From contig OV121086.1 in assembly GCA_921293015.1 (NCBI GenBank), positions 46,455,402 to 46,519,401 of the forward strand: 64,000 nucleotides of DNA. Reading direction: 5' to 3'. Below the pieces are notes generated by a model. The model did not search any database and was not told where the DNA came from. It saw only the letters and a program-made list of their open reading frames with translations. The DNA comes from Phorcus lineatus (lineage: Eukaryota > Mollusca > Gastropoda > Trochida > Trochidae). The position numbers and the translations under genes were made by a program. Shown here piece by piece: positions 49,251-60,865 of this stretch (position 1 is its first letter; the number at the start of each line of letters is the position of its first letter).

Positions 49251-50914
49251 CAACGGGAGAGATGTTCACCACCACCCACAATACCATCATTGACCCTGCT
49301 ACCCATCATCTACCATCCATAACTGCTAATCAGACAGTTGGAGGTGGGCCTCATGTGGTTAGCGGCGGTGTGAAGGTGCAACAAATGTATGAAAACAAAA
49401 CCCTACCTGACAAACGAGAGATTCAATATGGCGGCGACCGCGGGGAAACCGATCATCCCCATCAGTCAACTGGACACACACAGTCCCTCCCGTCCGTCCC
49501 CCCTCGACCAAGCTCAAGCGGTGGAAGTGTTGCAAGTAAGGGTGGATCAGCTGCACGAAGGGGGAATTGTATGAGTCCTGAAACTGCAATGAAGCAATAT
49601 ATGCATAAACTCAGTTCCTTTGAACATCATGAAATTTTTAATTACTCACAAATAAACTTTGTCGGCCAAAATGCGAAGAAACGACAAGGTGTTATAGGCG
49701 GTGCAAATAACAATGGATATGATGATGAAAATGGTTCATACATCCACGTGCCTCACGACCATATATGCTACCGGTATGAAGTTCTGAGAGTTATAGGTAA
49801 GGGCAGTTTTGGTCAAGTTGTGAAAGTGTATGATCACAAACTAGGGCAGCATGTTGCACTGAAAATGGTCCGAAATGAGAAAAGATTTCATCGACAGGCT
49901 AAGGAAGAGATTAGAATTTTGGAACATCTAAAGAAGCAAGACAAGGATAATTCAATGAACATTGTTCACATTCTTGAAGAGTTTACATTCAGAAATCACA
50001 CATGTATAACATTTGAACTGCTGTCAATGAACTTGTATGAACTCATAAAGAAAAACAAATTCCAAGGCTTTAGTCTACAACTGGTCCGTAAGTTTGCACA
50101 TTCAATATTGCAATGTTTAGAAGCTTTGTACAAGAATCGAATTATTCACTGTGATCTCAAACCTGAAAACATTCTCTTAAAACAACAAGGTAGAAGTGGA
50201 ATCAAAGTTATTGATTTTGGATCAAGCTGTTATGAGCATCAGCGAATTTACACTTACATTCAGTCAAGATTTTACAGGGCACCAGAAGTGATACTGGGTG
50301 CCAAATATGGAATGCCCATTGACATGTGGAGCCTGGGGTGTATTTTAGCAGAGCTGCTTACAGGATACCCCCTGTTCCCAGGCGAAGATGAAGGGGACCA
50401 ATTGGCATGCATAATGGAGCTGCTGGGGATGCCACCACAGAAACTACTTGATCAGTCAAAGCGAGCACGCAATTTCATTAGTTCAAAGGGATACCCCAGG
50501 TACTGTCCAGTATCTACGTTGCCGGATGGATCTATCACATTGCAGGTTGGCCGGTCTCGTCGCGGAAAGGAACGAAAACCTCCAGGCAACAAAGAAATGG
50601 TTACAGCTCTCAAAGGTTGTGATGATCCAATGTTTTTGGATTTCCTGAAGCGTACATTGGACTGGGATCCTGCCACAAGAATGACTCCTGGCCAAGCATT
50701 GAGGCATGCTTGGTTGAGACGTCGCCTGCCAAAACCACCACCCAATGATAACCGACTTGACTCGGGAGCTAGGCGCAATTCCTCTGGAAATCGAGGCTCG
50801 GGACAAAAACTTGCCAACTCATCTGTCGCAAGTGGAAAATCTCGACAAATAGGAATGCCTGATGATGTCATTAACACCCGAACAAAACTGCCACAAATTG
50901 GATCAACAATGTAG
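49199..50914 (+). CDS. DYRK2: DYRK2-class dual-specificity tyrosine-regulated kinase, single-exon coding region
   Basis: Class II DYRKs autophosphorylate one tyrosine during folding and then act as Ser/Thr kinases; DYRK2 works in cell-cycle, p53, proteasome and Hedgehog control. The product is 571 aa. Residues 125-170 match the N-terminal accessory region ([28 protein letters not shown]). The DYRK-homology box [12 protein letters not shown] is at 185-196. Kinase motifs: glycine loop GKGSFGQV 200-207, lysine K222 (VALKMV), catalytic D319 (HCDLKPEN), DFG 339-341, activation-loop YTY with Y353, and the CMGC arginine at SRFYRAPE. The kinase is about 90 percent like human DYRK2 by memory. Start choice: ATG 49199 has good context, but ATG 49244 (MLTTGEM) resembles the human MLTRKPS start. 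A stretch around residues 64-100 may be out of frame (see findings). The family normally has introns in the 5' UTR; here the whole coding sequence is one exon. Confidence 0.96.
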   Translation: MSTRVIPQPSQRTRSMLTTGEMFTTTHNTIIDPATHHLPSITANQTVGGGPHVVSGGVKVQQMYENKTLPDKREIQYGGDRGETDHPHQSTGHTQSLPSVPPRPSSSGGSVASKGGSAARRGNCMSPETAMKQYMHKLSSFEHHEIFNYSQINFVGQNAKKRQGVIGGANNNGYDDENGSYIHVPHDHICYRYEVLRVIGKGSFGQVVKVYDHKLGQHVALKMVRNEKRFHRQAKEEIRILEHLKKQDKDNSMNIVHILEEFTFRNHTCITFELLSMNLYELIKKNKFQGFSLQLVRKFAHSILQCLEALYKNRIIHCDLKPENILLKQQGRSGIKVIDFGSSCYEHQRIYTYIQSRFYRAPEVILGAKYGMPIDMWSLGCILAELLTGYPLFPGEDEGDQLACIMELLGMPPQKLLDQSKRARNFISSKGYPRYCPVSTLPDGSITLQVGRSRRGKERKPPGNKEMVTALKGCDDPMFLDFLKRTLDWDPATRMTPGQALRHAWLRRRLPKPPPNDNRLDSGARRNSSGNRGSGQKLANSSVASGKSRQIGMPDDVINTRTKLPQIGSTM

Positions 50915-52055
50915 AATTTTTTAACATTTGCAAGTCATCGTTTTAGAGATTGATCATGTTGATTATGTTGACAAATTAAGCCGTCCATGCTGCTTGAAGT
51001 TTTATTGTGATGAGATCACACAATCTTTATTCACATATCAGTGCAACCATCGTTTTGTCAGCAAACCTACTTGGTAGCTGAAGGTGACACTATTTGATGG
51101 ATACTAAGTCTTTTAACATTTTGGAGTTTTTAGATCAACAACAAAGATGACCCATCTGCAACAAGTAATTATGTCAAAATTCTTGATGTGATGTTTCATG
51201 CACCAATGGGATATGTATGAGCACCAGTGATTTATTTTTTGTGTTTAAAAAACTTGTGAAATGCTCTGGAAGTGATATTTTTGGAAATTATAATTTTTTT
51301 CTGAATATCTGTGATGTGACCAATGCAATATGATCAGGGTCAAGATGGATAACGATTTTTTATGTGCTATTTCTTTAATGTAAAACATGAGGTTGTTTTG
51401 AAACATTATGGAAAGAGTTTCAGAGAAACTAACTGACATAATTGCCATAATGGATCTGACCCTTGATCTTGCTTTTCCAGGGCCGTGTGCTTTGTGATGA
51501 TGCCCAATGTGAAATGTTTGTGCTGCAGTTTGAAATTTGCATATCAACTCTGGTTTTGTGCATAATACATATAGCCAAAGCGGGACCTGGGTGTGATAAT
51601 ACAACTGCACCCCTAGTAGCGTAATGCAATGCACAATCTATGGTATCTCAAGATCAAAATGTGATATCACGTCCTCATGTCACCATCCTTTCATTTCCCA
51701 TGTGTGCTACTGGTATTATTGTTGTTTTGAGTGGTTGAATGCTCTCTGTAAAATTTTTAAGTCAACTGTTAATGGATCATTGTAAATATTTGAACTTGTT
51801 GTAATCATGTACAGTTTTAATACAGCAACTATATTATATATCATGAATGAACAATGATTTTAGTCTGAAATGTATTTTAGGAGTGACAACTATTACCACA
51901 TTTTTAGGATGTAAAATTTATTTTAATGGAAGTGTACAATAAGTAACACCATTAAATGACAAAACAATTTGAAACGTGTTCCAAGACTTTTGTTATGAAT
52001 CTTATGTGAAATTTTTATATTTTCTTGCGTTCATTATGGTCCCTTTTACTTTTTT
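50915..52055 (+). other. DYRK2 3' UTR/flank
   Basis: AT-rich, without recognised genes. I could not find a canonical AATAAA soon after the stop, so the transcript may be long. A 129-codon minus-strand frame at 51245-51634 shows no motif. Confidence 0.4.
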
Positions 52056-52086
52056 AGCTCATCTCGCCTGACAGGCCTGATGAGCT
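52056..52086. repeat. Hairpin end of a mollusc-type dispersed repeat
   Basis: AGCTCATC and GATGAGCT close a stem, and GCCTG-A-CAGGC forms the inner stem; 15-base arms pair with two mismatches. I recall very similar AGCTCATC-hairpins at ends of repeats in bivalve genomes. Confidence 0.65.
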
Positions 52087-54570
52087 TAAAGGCATGGTGT
52101 CTGCTGTTCTTCCGTCCTTAACTTTTCACTTTCCACTTCTTCTCAAGATCCAATAGCACAAGAGAAATCAAATTTTATAATCAGGTGCATCTTTTAAAAC
52201 AAAGACTGATCTCTACTCAGCCTTTTCCTGAAAAGTTGCTTTTAAAAAAAAGGGTTTAAAAACATCATTTGTTATTTTGAAAGTTTTGGTCAAGTTTTGA
52301 AACAGTTGAGTATATTATTAAATGGCATCAATGTTTATCTGGAATTCCAACAAAGCTTTAGTTAGAACATTTGAATATTTCTCAGCCTCCGTCATACATT
52401 CATCACTTTATGACCTAGTCTAGCTTTTGTAGAAAAAAAATTACATTCATGCATCACTAGTTTTGGGAAAGATGTTTTTGTGGGTTGTTAAATGATGCAT
52501 GAAAAACTCAAATTGGACTTTTCATTTGTCAGAGTTTTGTAGGAAAGCAAGATGACTCAAAGCATTTAAATGTTAAATCTTTTGTAATACCTTTATTCTA
52601 TTGTGACTATACAGAACAGCAATTTCCTCAAATCCACAGCGCCCTCAGAGTTATATCCCTTGATTGGTTTGGAGTTTACCAGATATGAGTTCTTTGTATA
52701 CAATGGTACTTTTGCACTTAAATGTTATCATCAGTCTCGTTTGTATACACTATGAATTGTTGATGAAATGCAACTTATGCAACAGACACATCAACATTTA
52801 TTCAGTCATTGTGGTTCATTTAATGGAATTACTTTTGATATTTTCTCAATAATTGTCGGTACAGTTGAATATCACTTGTAAAATTTTGTCCCAAAAGACA
52901 TTATTATTTGAAACGGTTGTAAACTTTACAATTATACTTTGGTGACTTGTTTTCAGTCTGGCCTGGCAATTTTGGATGTGAAACATTTCCACATAATAGG
53001 AAAGTTTACTTTGGAAATTTGGATTGTTAATGAGTTTCAAAGGATCTTCTCTGAGACTGAAAGGAGTGGCTTTATCACATTTAGTATGTAGTGCATGAAC
53101 TGTATCATTTCTTGATGAGACACATTTTGACCTGAGTTGTACTCCTGCTATGAAATTGGAAAATTTCTCTTTTATATGTAGGTAGGCTTGGTTGCAGTTT
53201 TACATCAAATTCTCTGCAACATCTGTACGCACCCTATTTTTGTCCAATTCTAAATTAATTGGTAGGTTTCGCCATAGTGCACAGCCAATGTTTTGTAAAC
53301 TACCCTACAATGCTACTAGCTAATATTCTGATAAGGTGAATCTAATACAATCTCAAGTCTATAGTAACTAATTCATAGTTCAATTTACGTCGCCCATGGC
53401 TGTTGATCAGGTTTCCAAACATAGCCAGCAATATGCCTGTTCAATAGCTTTGCCCTACATCTATGATAATTGTGAAATTACTGTTTTTGATGCTAAAAGT
53501 TTCATTTCAATTGGAAACATTTTGATGTAGTCTGTTCAGTTGAGTAGCTTCATGATTCAAACTCTGTAAGATTTAACTTGGACAGGGTTTGTATTTCTAA
53601 TGTTTTCAATTTATCTCTATTTAAGTCCTATAATGTGGATCCTTGAACAGTCTGGTTTTCATTACTGTTTATTTGCATCATCAGATATCTTCTTACCAAT
53701 GTTAAAAGCTAACTTTTCTTTTTTTAGAGGGAATATCTTTAATTGTGATAAAAGTTTTTAAAAGCCCATCTATTCTCAGAGACAGAAAGGGTTGACACAT
53801 TGACGATTGTTAACGCATACTGCCATGTATGAAAGTAATAGTATTGGAACAATGACAGTGCTAAATATGATTGGCAAAAAGCTATTGACAATATCTACAG
53901 AGGGAAAAATTACACAATTTGACACTTTATGAAACAACTGTAAGATTAAAATGTTAATCACATTTCTAAAGGAAAATCATTAGTCAATCATAGATTTGAA
54001 TTACCATGCATAATTTTATATATTTTTTTAGGTTTTTGTTTGTTCTCGAGCCCTTGTTATGTGTAAGTACTCAACTATTTTATTTTCTGGTATTTGCAGC
54101 TCATCAGGCCTATAAGGGAGCAGGGGCATGTCACAGGTCAAAAAGTGGGTGAAATAAGGGTACTTGTAAATTTCTTATGGTAAAGAGGTTATGAACTATT
54201 ATTGAAACTAAAAACTACTCGTTTGGAGTTCAAAGGTCCAATCTAAATCTTGATAAATGCAGATGATTAGTTGTAAATTGAAGTGGCTCTCATTCAGATG
54301 GTGACACAACCGCTACCGTTTGATAAAATAACATCATCAATAAAGTTAATATTATATTTGAGTTGAATAAGATGTTCTGTGCCCCTTGAACTATCGTCTT
54401 TAACGATTGTCATGGTTTTTAAGAAAATTACTTGAATACTGAAGTATGTTTTCTGAAGTACTGAAACATGACTACTGATTACATGCAGCACAGAGTTTTC
54501 ATTTTAGCTACTCAAGTGTATATTGAACTTTACAAAGCCTGGTATAAGCTGAAAGAGACAAGGAAAAGTA
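52087..54570. other. DYRK2 downstream DNA, no supported gene
   Basis: AT-rich unique-looking sequence with short motif-less frames on both strands. Bounded in part by the inverted AGCTCATC motifs. Confidence 0.4.
54098..54111. repeat. Inverted match to the 52056 hairpin arm
   Basis: AGCTCATCAGGCCT is the exact reverse complement of 52073-52086. It may mark the far end of a roughly 2-kb element or be an independent insertion in opposite orientation. Confidence 0.4.
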
Positions 54571-54589
54571 TATCATCTAGCCAGTGATA

Positions 54590-54830
54590 CATACAGACAA
54601 GAAATAATGTACAGACGCATATTTTGATTCATAACGGGTATCAAACCTCAGAAATCCTGCAACAGTTACATGACAATACATAGTAGTGGAACCTGTTGGT
54701 GTTGACTCAAATGGTTGGATCATGAAAGGAAATTGAACTGCACTCAGTGCAGGGGGACAAGTGGGATTCGAACTGGGGTTGAATTGATTAAAAGCTGACC
54801 ACTTGGCTGACCACCTCACTGTGACTAGAA
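54590..54830 (-). repeat. tRNA-derived SINE
   Basis: On the minus strand a pol III A box (TCAGCCAAGTGG, plus 54799-54810) is followed after a usual tRNA spacing by a B box (GTTCGAATCCC, plus 54763-54773). A palindromic CTGCACTCAGTGCAG (54738-54752) lies in the body. The 3' limit is uncertain. Confidence 0.65.
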
Positions 54831-54949
54831 GGATATGAAATAGTTATGATAATAATGATCAATAAATTAAAAAACTGAAAATGCTTTAGTTAATCAGTTC
54901 ATTGTATTACAGGGAAGTGTGAGGTTCTCATGGCCAGGGTCTCCTTTCA

Positions 54950-55198
54950 CAAAGGGGGGCGGGATAGTGCAGTCGTTGGCGCGATCGGCTTCGGATCCCA
55001 CCAGGGGCTCGGCAACTTTGTCTGCAGTAGAGAACTGTTCTACACGCAGTCTGGTTTGGGTGCAATGCTACACTGAATTTCAGCGCAGTACCACCCATGG
55101 TTCGCTAGTTCCAGCCGATGCTCGCAGGTTTCAATGCAATGCATGGCCACGATGGTGTTGCGGGCTTTCTCCCTGCCATAATACTAGCAGCCGCGATA
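54950..55198 (+). repeat. SINE-like element, 5' part (split by a MITE)
   Basis: Begins with a GC-rich tRNA-like head (GGGATAGTGCAGTCG, A-box-like), continues through a CpG-bearing body and is interrupted at 55199-55201. Its continuation is at 55733-55790. Confidence 0.55.
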
Positions 55199-55732
55199 TA
55201 AGGCCAGACTTTTTTTTTTTATTGGTTTACGGATCCGCCGACCTTAAAAAGTGGAAATGTGGAAAAAAAATATAGTTAAAATAACGGTATTATTTTTTAT
55301 CCGCCGACTCGAAAGCGTGTAAAAAAAATAGATATAATATATCGTATAAATCCAAATCCAATTTCACGATCTGTATCTGTAAAAAAAAACAGATAGAAAT
55401 ATACAATATATAGAAACGCGTCCGATTCGTTTCAGAATATCCCCCGTTCCGAGAATTAGGGAAGGGAGGTAACTCTAAATTTGTTGGACTGTAACCACGC
55501 GGTAATGTAAAAATACATGTTTGACAATTTATCAGGATGGTGAGCAGTGTGCCATTATGAATAAAAACAATTGAAAAATTTTATTATTATTTTTTTGCCT
55601 ACCGACCTTCACTTAATACAAACTGTAAGAAATAATTTGAAAACTGAATTTAAAAAAAAAAATTTTTCCTACCTACCAAACTTTTTTTTTTACTCTAAAT
55701 TCCGTAAACCAATAAAAAAAAGTCTGGCCTAA
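55199..55732. mobile_element. PIF/Harbinger-type MITE with TAA duplication
   Basis: Terminal inverted repeats: GGCCAGACT, a T run, then ATTGGTTTACGG (55202-55232), matched by CCGTAAACCAAT, an A run, then AGTCTGGCC (55703-55729). TAA flanks both ends (55199-55201 and 55730-55732), the three-base TWA target of PIF/Harbinger elements. No transposase. The interior is AT-rich with several poly-A runs and two 'atccgccgac' motifs (55232 and 55300). Confidence 0.85.
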
Positions 55733-55790
55733 GTGAAATAATCTTGAAAGCGGCGTTAAACCCCATCTCACCTCACCTCTCGCCTTTCAC
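55733..55790 (+). repeat. SINE-like element, 3' tail
   Basis: Reads TGAAATAATCTTGAAAGCGG, then 'cgttaaacccc', a tail core typical of molluscan tRNA-derived SINEs in my recollection. It resumes exactly where the MITE ends. Confidence 0.55.
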
Positions 55791-57065
55791 AAAGCAATCT
55801 ACACTAAGGTTAACCTTAACATTGCATTAAGGTTACCTTAGTGACTTACATTCACCTTAAAGGCATTGTAGTGCTTTTTTGCTCATCAGTCCTTGAAAGG
55901 TCATATGGCCTTATGGTATAGTCTGGTGTCCATAAATTTTCCACATAGTTGACTTTTCCAGAAATGCTGCACCAATAAAATTGAATTTCCAGGGATATAT
56001 CTTACACCTTGGGTATCAAAGTTTGTGACTTTGTCTCTGACACACCTAAATATGGTGTGTCAGGCATTATCACATAAACCTTAACCGACTTGTCAGAAAC
56101 TAAGAAAGCTCAACTTTTCAGCACATATTGGTTGTAAGAGTGAAGATTGTAGACTCCCCATCAAATATTGGCATGGCTTGGTGTCCACATTAAATATTTT
56201 GCTCATCCAAGGACGTGTATCTATACAAACACTTGGCTCATCACACCTGAAAGGGTCTCATTCGTTTTAACATTTTCAACTTTCAAAAGTATTGCATTCC
56301 CAAACCTGATATATTGTTGGGATGTAACTTGTACTGAGGGGCACCAAAATAGTAACAGTTTTACTGATCCCTCTCAAATATAGGTGTGGCGGGCATTTTC
56401 CCTGAAATCTTAAAAAATAATCTCAAAAACATATTAAGTTTTTTTTTGGGATAGTTAACCAGAACTAAAAAAACTTGACCAATCGTGAGCCAGTGGTTGC
56501 GTAACAAAGAAATCAGAGCAAAAGAACAAACTATTTGCTTATTTCCAGGCATTTTAAGGACCAGAAAATAAAACTGATACTATATAGAGATATAATTGAG
56601 TCAGCATGTGCAGATAACCTTAAACAGTGGCTTGTTGGTGATATAGTCACACCAAAAACAATTTCTGAATGGAAAAAAGAAATTTTTACAAATGAAATGA
56701 ATATGAGCTGTAACGTTAGTATAAAAAATGAAAGCTTCATTAAAACTTTCAAATATTTCGACAGATAAAGGCAAGATTATGTTCCAGTATTATCAGTAAA
56801 TCACAATGAACATTTCAAGAAATCAATGTGAGAGAATGTAGAATAAGTCTGAAAGTTTACTTGAATTAATATAAACATTAAATTTCAAGATTAAAAATTC
56901 TATTTATTCTTTCAAAATAGCAATACATTATTAAAGAAAAAATAATTGATTTCACCATGTTCATTACACTGAAGATGACAATGATTTTTAACAGTACTGA
57001 CTTACCCAGTCATGTACAATGTAATATTAAAAATATGAAATACCATATTGGCAAAAATCTGAAGA
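55791..57065. other. Intergenic DNA, no supported gene
   Basis: A 77-codon plus frame at 56535-56768 has a hydrophilic, protein-like composition but no family I recognise; it might be a transposon remnant. Nothing else seen. Confidence 0.4.
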
Positions 57066-60000
57066 GCACCCCTGCACAGGGGGTTTTGTAACCTTCAACA
57101 TCAAGGTTCAACATTGTAGTCTTCACACAAGGTTCTGCAGCTGTTAACTTCAGCACCCCTTTACACATGGTTCTGTTACCTTTAAAACAACTTCACACAA
57201 GGTTCTCTTACCTTCAACACCCCTTTACACATGGTTCTGTTACTTTCAGAATCCCTTCACACAAGGTTCTGTTACCTTAAGCATCCCTTCATACCAGATT
57301 TTGTTACCTTTAAAACCCCTTTACCCCTTTATGTTCAACAAACCTCCAAACAGGGTTCTGTTACCTTCAACAATCCTTCAAACAGGGTTCTGTTACCTTC
57401 AAAACCCATTCACACACAAGGTTCTGTTGTTTTCAACAACCCTTCACACAAGGTTCTGTTACTTTCAGCATCCCTTCACACAAGGTTCTGTTACCTTCAA
57501 AACCCCTTCACACAAGGTTCTGTTACCTTCAACACCCCTTAAGCATCCCTTCATACCAGATTTTGTTACCTTTAAAACCCCTTTACCCATTTACGTTCAA
57601 CAAACCTCCAAACAGGGTTCTGTTACCTTGTACACCCCTTCACACAGGGTTCTGTTACCTCAACACCCCTTCACACATGGTTCTGTTACCTTCAGCATCC
57701 CTTCATACCAGGTTCTGTTACCTTCAAAACCCCTTTACACAAGGTTCTGTTGTCTTCAACAACCCTTCACACAAGGTTCTGTTACTTTCAGCATCCCTTC
57801 AAACAAGGTTCTGTTACCTTCAAAACCCCTTTACACAAGGTTCTGTTGTCTTCAACAACCCTTCACACAAGGTTCTGTTACCTTCAGCATCCCTTCATAC
57901 CAGGTTCTGTTACCTTGAAAACCCCTTTACACAAGATTCTGTTGTCTTCAACAACCCTTCACACAAGGTTCTGTTACTTTCAGCATCTCTTCACACAAGG
58001 TTCTGTTACCTTCAAAACCCCTCTACACAAGGTTCTGTTGTCTTCAACAACCCTTCACACAAGGTTGTTACTTTCAACATCCCTTCACACAAGGTTCTGT
58101 TACCTTCAACACCCCTTCAAACAGGGTTCTGTTACCTTCAAAACCCCTTCACACAAGGTTCTGTTACCTTCAACACCCCTTAAGCATCCCTTCATACCAG
58201 ATTTTGTTACCTTTAAAACCCCTTTACCCCTTTACGTTCAACAAACCTCCAACAGGGTTCTGTTACCTTCTACACCCCTTCACACAGGGTTCTCTTACCT
58301 TCAACACCCCTTTACACATGGTTCTGTTACACCTTCAGCATCCCTTCATACCAGATTTTGTTACCTTTAAAACCCCTTTACACAAGGTTCTGTTGCCTTC
58401 AACAACCCTTCACACATGGTTCTGTTACTTTCAGAATCCCTTCACACAAGGTTCTGTTACCTTAAGCATCCCTTCATACCAGATTTTGTTACCTTTAAAA
58501 CCCCTTTACCCCTTTATGTTCAACAAACCTCCAAACAGGGTTCTGTTACCTTCAACAATCCTTCAAACAGGGTTCTGTTACCTTCAAAACCCATTCACAC
58601 AAAAGGTTCTGTTGTTTTCAACAACCCTTCACACAAGGTTCTGTTACTTTCAGCATCCCTTCACACAAGGTTCTGTTACCTTCAAAACCCCTTCACACAA
58701 GGTTCTGTTACCTTCAACACCCCTTAAGCATCCCTTCATACCAGATTTTGTTACCTTTAAAACCCCTTTACCCATTTACGTTCAACAAACCTCCAAACAG
58801 GGTTCTGTTACCTTGTACACCCCTTCACACAGGGTTCTGTTACCTCAACACCCCTTCACACATGGTTCTGTTACCTTCAGCATCCCTTCATACCAGGTTC
58901 TGTTACCTTCAAAACCCCTTTACACAAGGTTCTGTTGTCTTCAACAACCCTTCACACAAGGTTCTGTTACTTTCAGCATCCCTTCAAACAAGGTTCTGTT
59001 ACCTTCAAAACCCCTTTACACAAGGTTCTGTTGTCTTCAACAACCCTTCACACAAGGTTCTGTTACCTTCAGCATCCCTTCATACCAGGTTCTGTTACCT
59101 TGAAAACCCCTTTACACAAGATTCTGTTGTCTTCAACAACCCTTCACACAAGGTTCTGTTACTTTCAGCATCTCTTCACACAAGGTTCTGTTACCTTCAA
59201 AACCCCTCTACACAAGGTTCTGTTGTCTTCAACAACCCTTCACACAAGGTTGTTACTTTCAACATCCCTTCACACAAGGTTCTGTTACCTTCAACACCCC
59301 TTCAAACAGGGTTCTGTTACCTTCAAAACCCCTTCACACAAGGTTCTGTTACCTTCAACACCCCTTAAGCATCCCTTCATACCAGATTTTGTTACCTTTA
59401 AAACCCCTTTACCCCTTTACGTTCAACAAACCTCCAACAGGGTTCTGTTACCTTCTACACCCCTTCACACAGGGTTCTGTTACCTCAACACCCCTTCACA
59501 CATGGTTCTGTTACCTTCAGCATCCCTTCATACCAGGTTCTGTTACCTTCAGCATCCCTTCATACCAGGTTCTGTTACCTTCAAAACCCCTTTACACAAG
59601 GTTCTGTTGTTTTCAACAACCCTTCACACAAGGTTCTGTTACTTTCAGCATCCCTTCACACAAGGTTCTGTTACCTTCAAAACCCCTTCACACAAGGTTC
59701 TGTTACCTTCAACACCAATTCACACATGGTTCTGTTACTTTCAGCATCCCTTCACAAAAGGTATTGTTACCTTCAACACCCCTTCACATAAGGTTCTGTG
59801 ACCTTTAAAACACCTTCACACAAGGTTTTGTTACCTTCAACACCCCTTCACACAAGGTTCTGTGACCTTTAAAACACCCCTTTACACAAGGTTCTGTTAC
59901 CTTCAAAACACCCCTTTACAGAAGGTTCTGGTTACCTTAAGCATCCCTTTATACCAGATTTTGTTACCTTTAAAACCCCTTTACCCCTTTACGTTCAACA

Positions 60001-60362
60001 AACCTCCAAACAGGGTTCTGTTACCTTCAACAATCCTTCAAACAGGGTTCTGTTACCTTCAACACCCCTTCAAACAGGGTTCTGTTACCTTCAACACCCC
60101 TTCACACAAGGTTATGTTACCTTCAAAACCCCTTTACCCAAGGTTCTGGTTACCTTCAGCATCCCTTCATACCAGGTTTTAGTTACCTTCAACACCCCTT
60201 CACACAAGGTTCTGTTGCCTTCAACAATCTTTCACACATGGTTCTGTTACCTTTAAAACAACTTTACACATGGTTTTTTTTACCTTCAACACCCCTTCAC
60301 ACAAGGTTCTGTTGCCATCAACAACCCTTCACACATGGTTCTTTTACTTTCAGCATCCCTTC
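57066..60362. repeat. 32-bp minisatellite, about 100 units, with an 1185-bp higher-order duplication
   Basis: The unit is close to GGTTCTGTTACCTTCAACAC followed by 'cccttcacacaa'. Variants: TTGTCTTCAACAA, ATACCAG and AAACAGG. A block starting near 57231 recurs 1185 bases later at 58416 with very few differences (for example one near 57416 versus 58601), and the repeat continues to about 59600. Because 32 is not a multiple of three, each frame cycles through three phases of the unit and stays open for 100-300 codons. These frames are not genes. Confidence 0.95.
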
Positions 60363-60384
60363 CCATTACTGCAAGCACAATTGA

Positions 60385-60865
60385 TTCTAGGGTTCTATTC
60401 GAGGTAAGTTTTGATAGGTCACATTAATTTCCCGCCAATTAGCTTGTTTATTATCCTTCGCTGAAAGTGACCGAGTATGTTTCATTAATCTTTATTTGAG
60501 CCAAAATACCATATTTCTTGAGTTCAATTCAAATATCGTCTTTAAACTTGCATTTTTACCTCTAAGTGCCAAAATTAGAATATTTTGCATCTAATTTACA
60601 TTAATATTGGTTAACTGATATACTTAACATTTTCAACACTTATTTTTACTTGGATCTGCTATAAATATTAATATTTGTTAACTGATATACTTAACACTTT
60701 CAACACTCATTTTTACTTGGATCTGCAATAAATGAGCTTCCAGAATTACGTTTGAGTCATTGGCGCGCGCCATTGTCTGGTTTTCGACCATTAATTACAA
60801 CTTAAACCTGTGGGGTTATTTTACTCTGACAACATACTCTGTGTCCCTTTAAAGGGTCTTTGTTA
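60385..60865. repeat. Dispersed repeat, copy 2 (related to 45656-46612)
   Basis: Shares 'gagtcattggcgcgcg.cattgtc.ggttttcga.cat' (60751) and 'catactctgtgtccc' (60833) with copy 1, and ends in TTTAAAGG. It also has its own internal 60-base duplication: 'taatattggttaactgatatacttaacattttcaacac' near 60602 recurs near 60669. Confidence 0.55.

Noticed and set aside
56535-56768. 77-aa plus-strand open frame
   Set aside because: Protein-like composition, but I recognise no family. A transposon remnant is possible but unsupported.
57231-60182. Overlapping 100-300-aa open frames
   Set aside because: All are frame-cycled readings of the 32-bp minisatellite.
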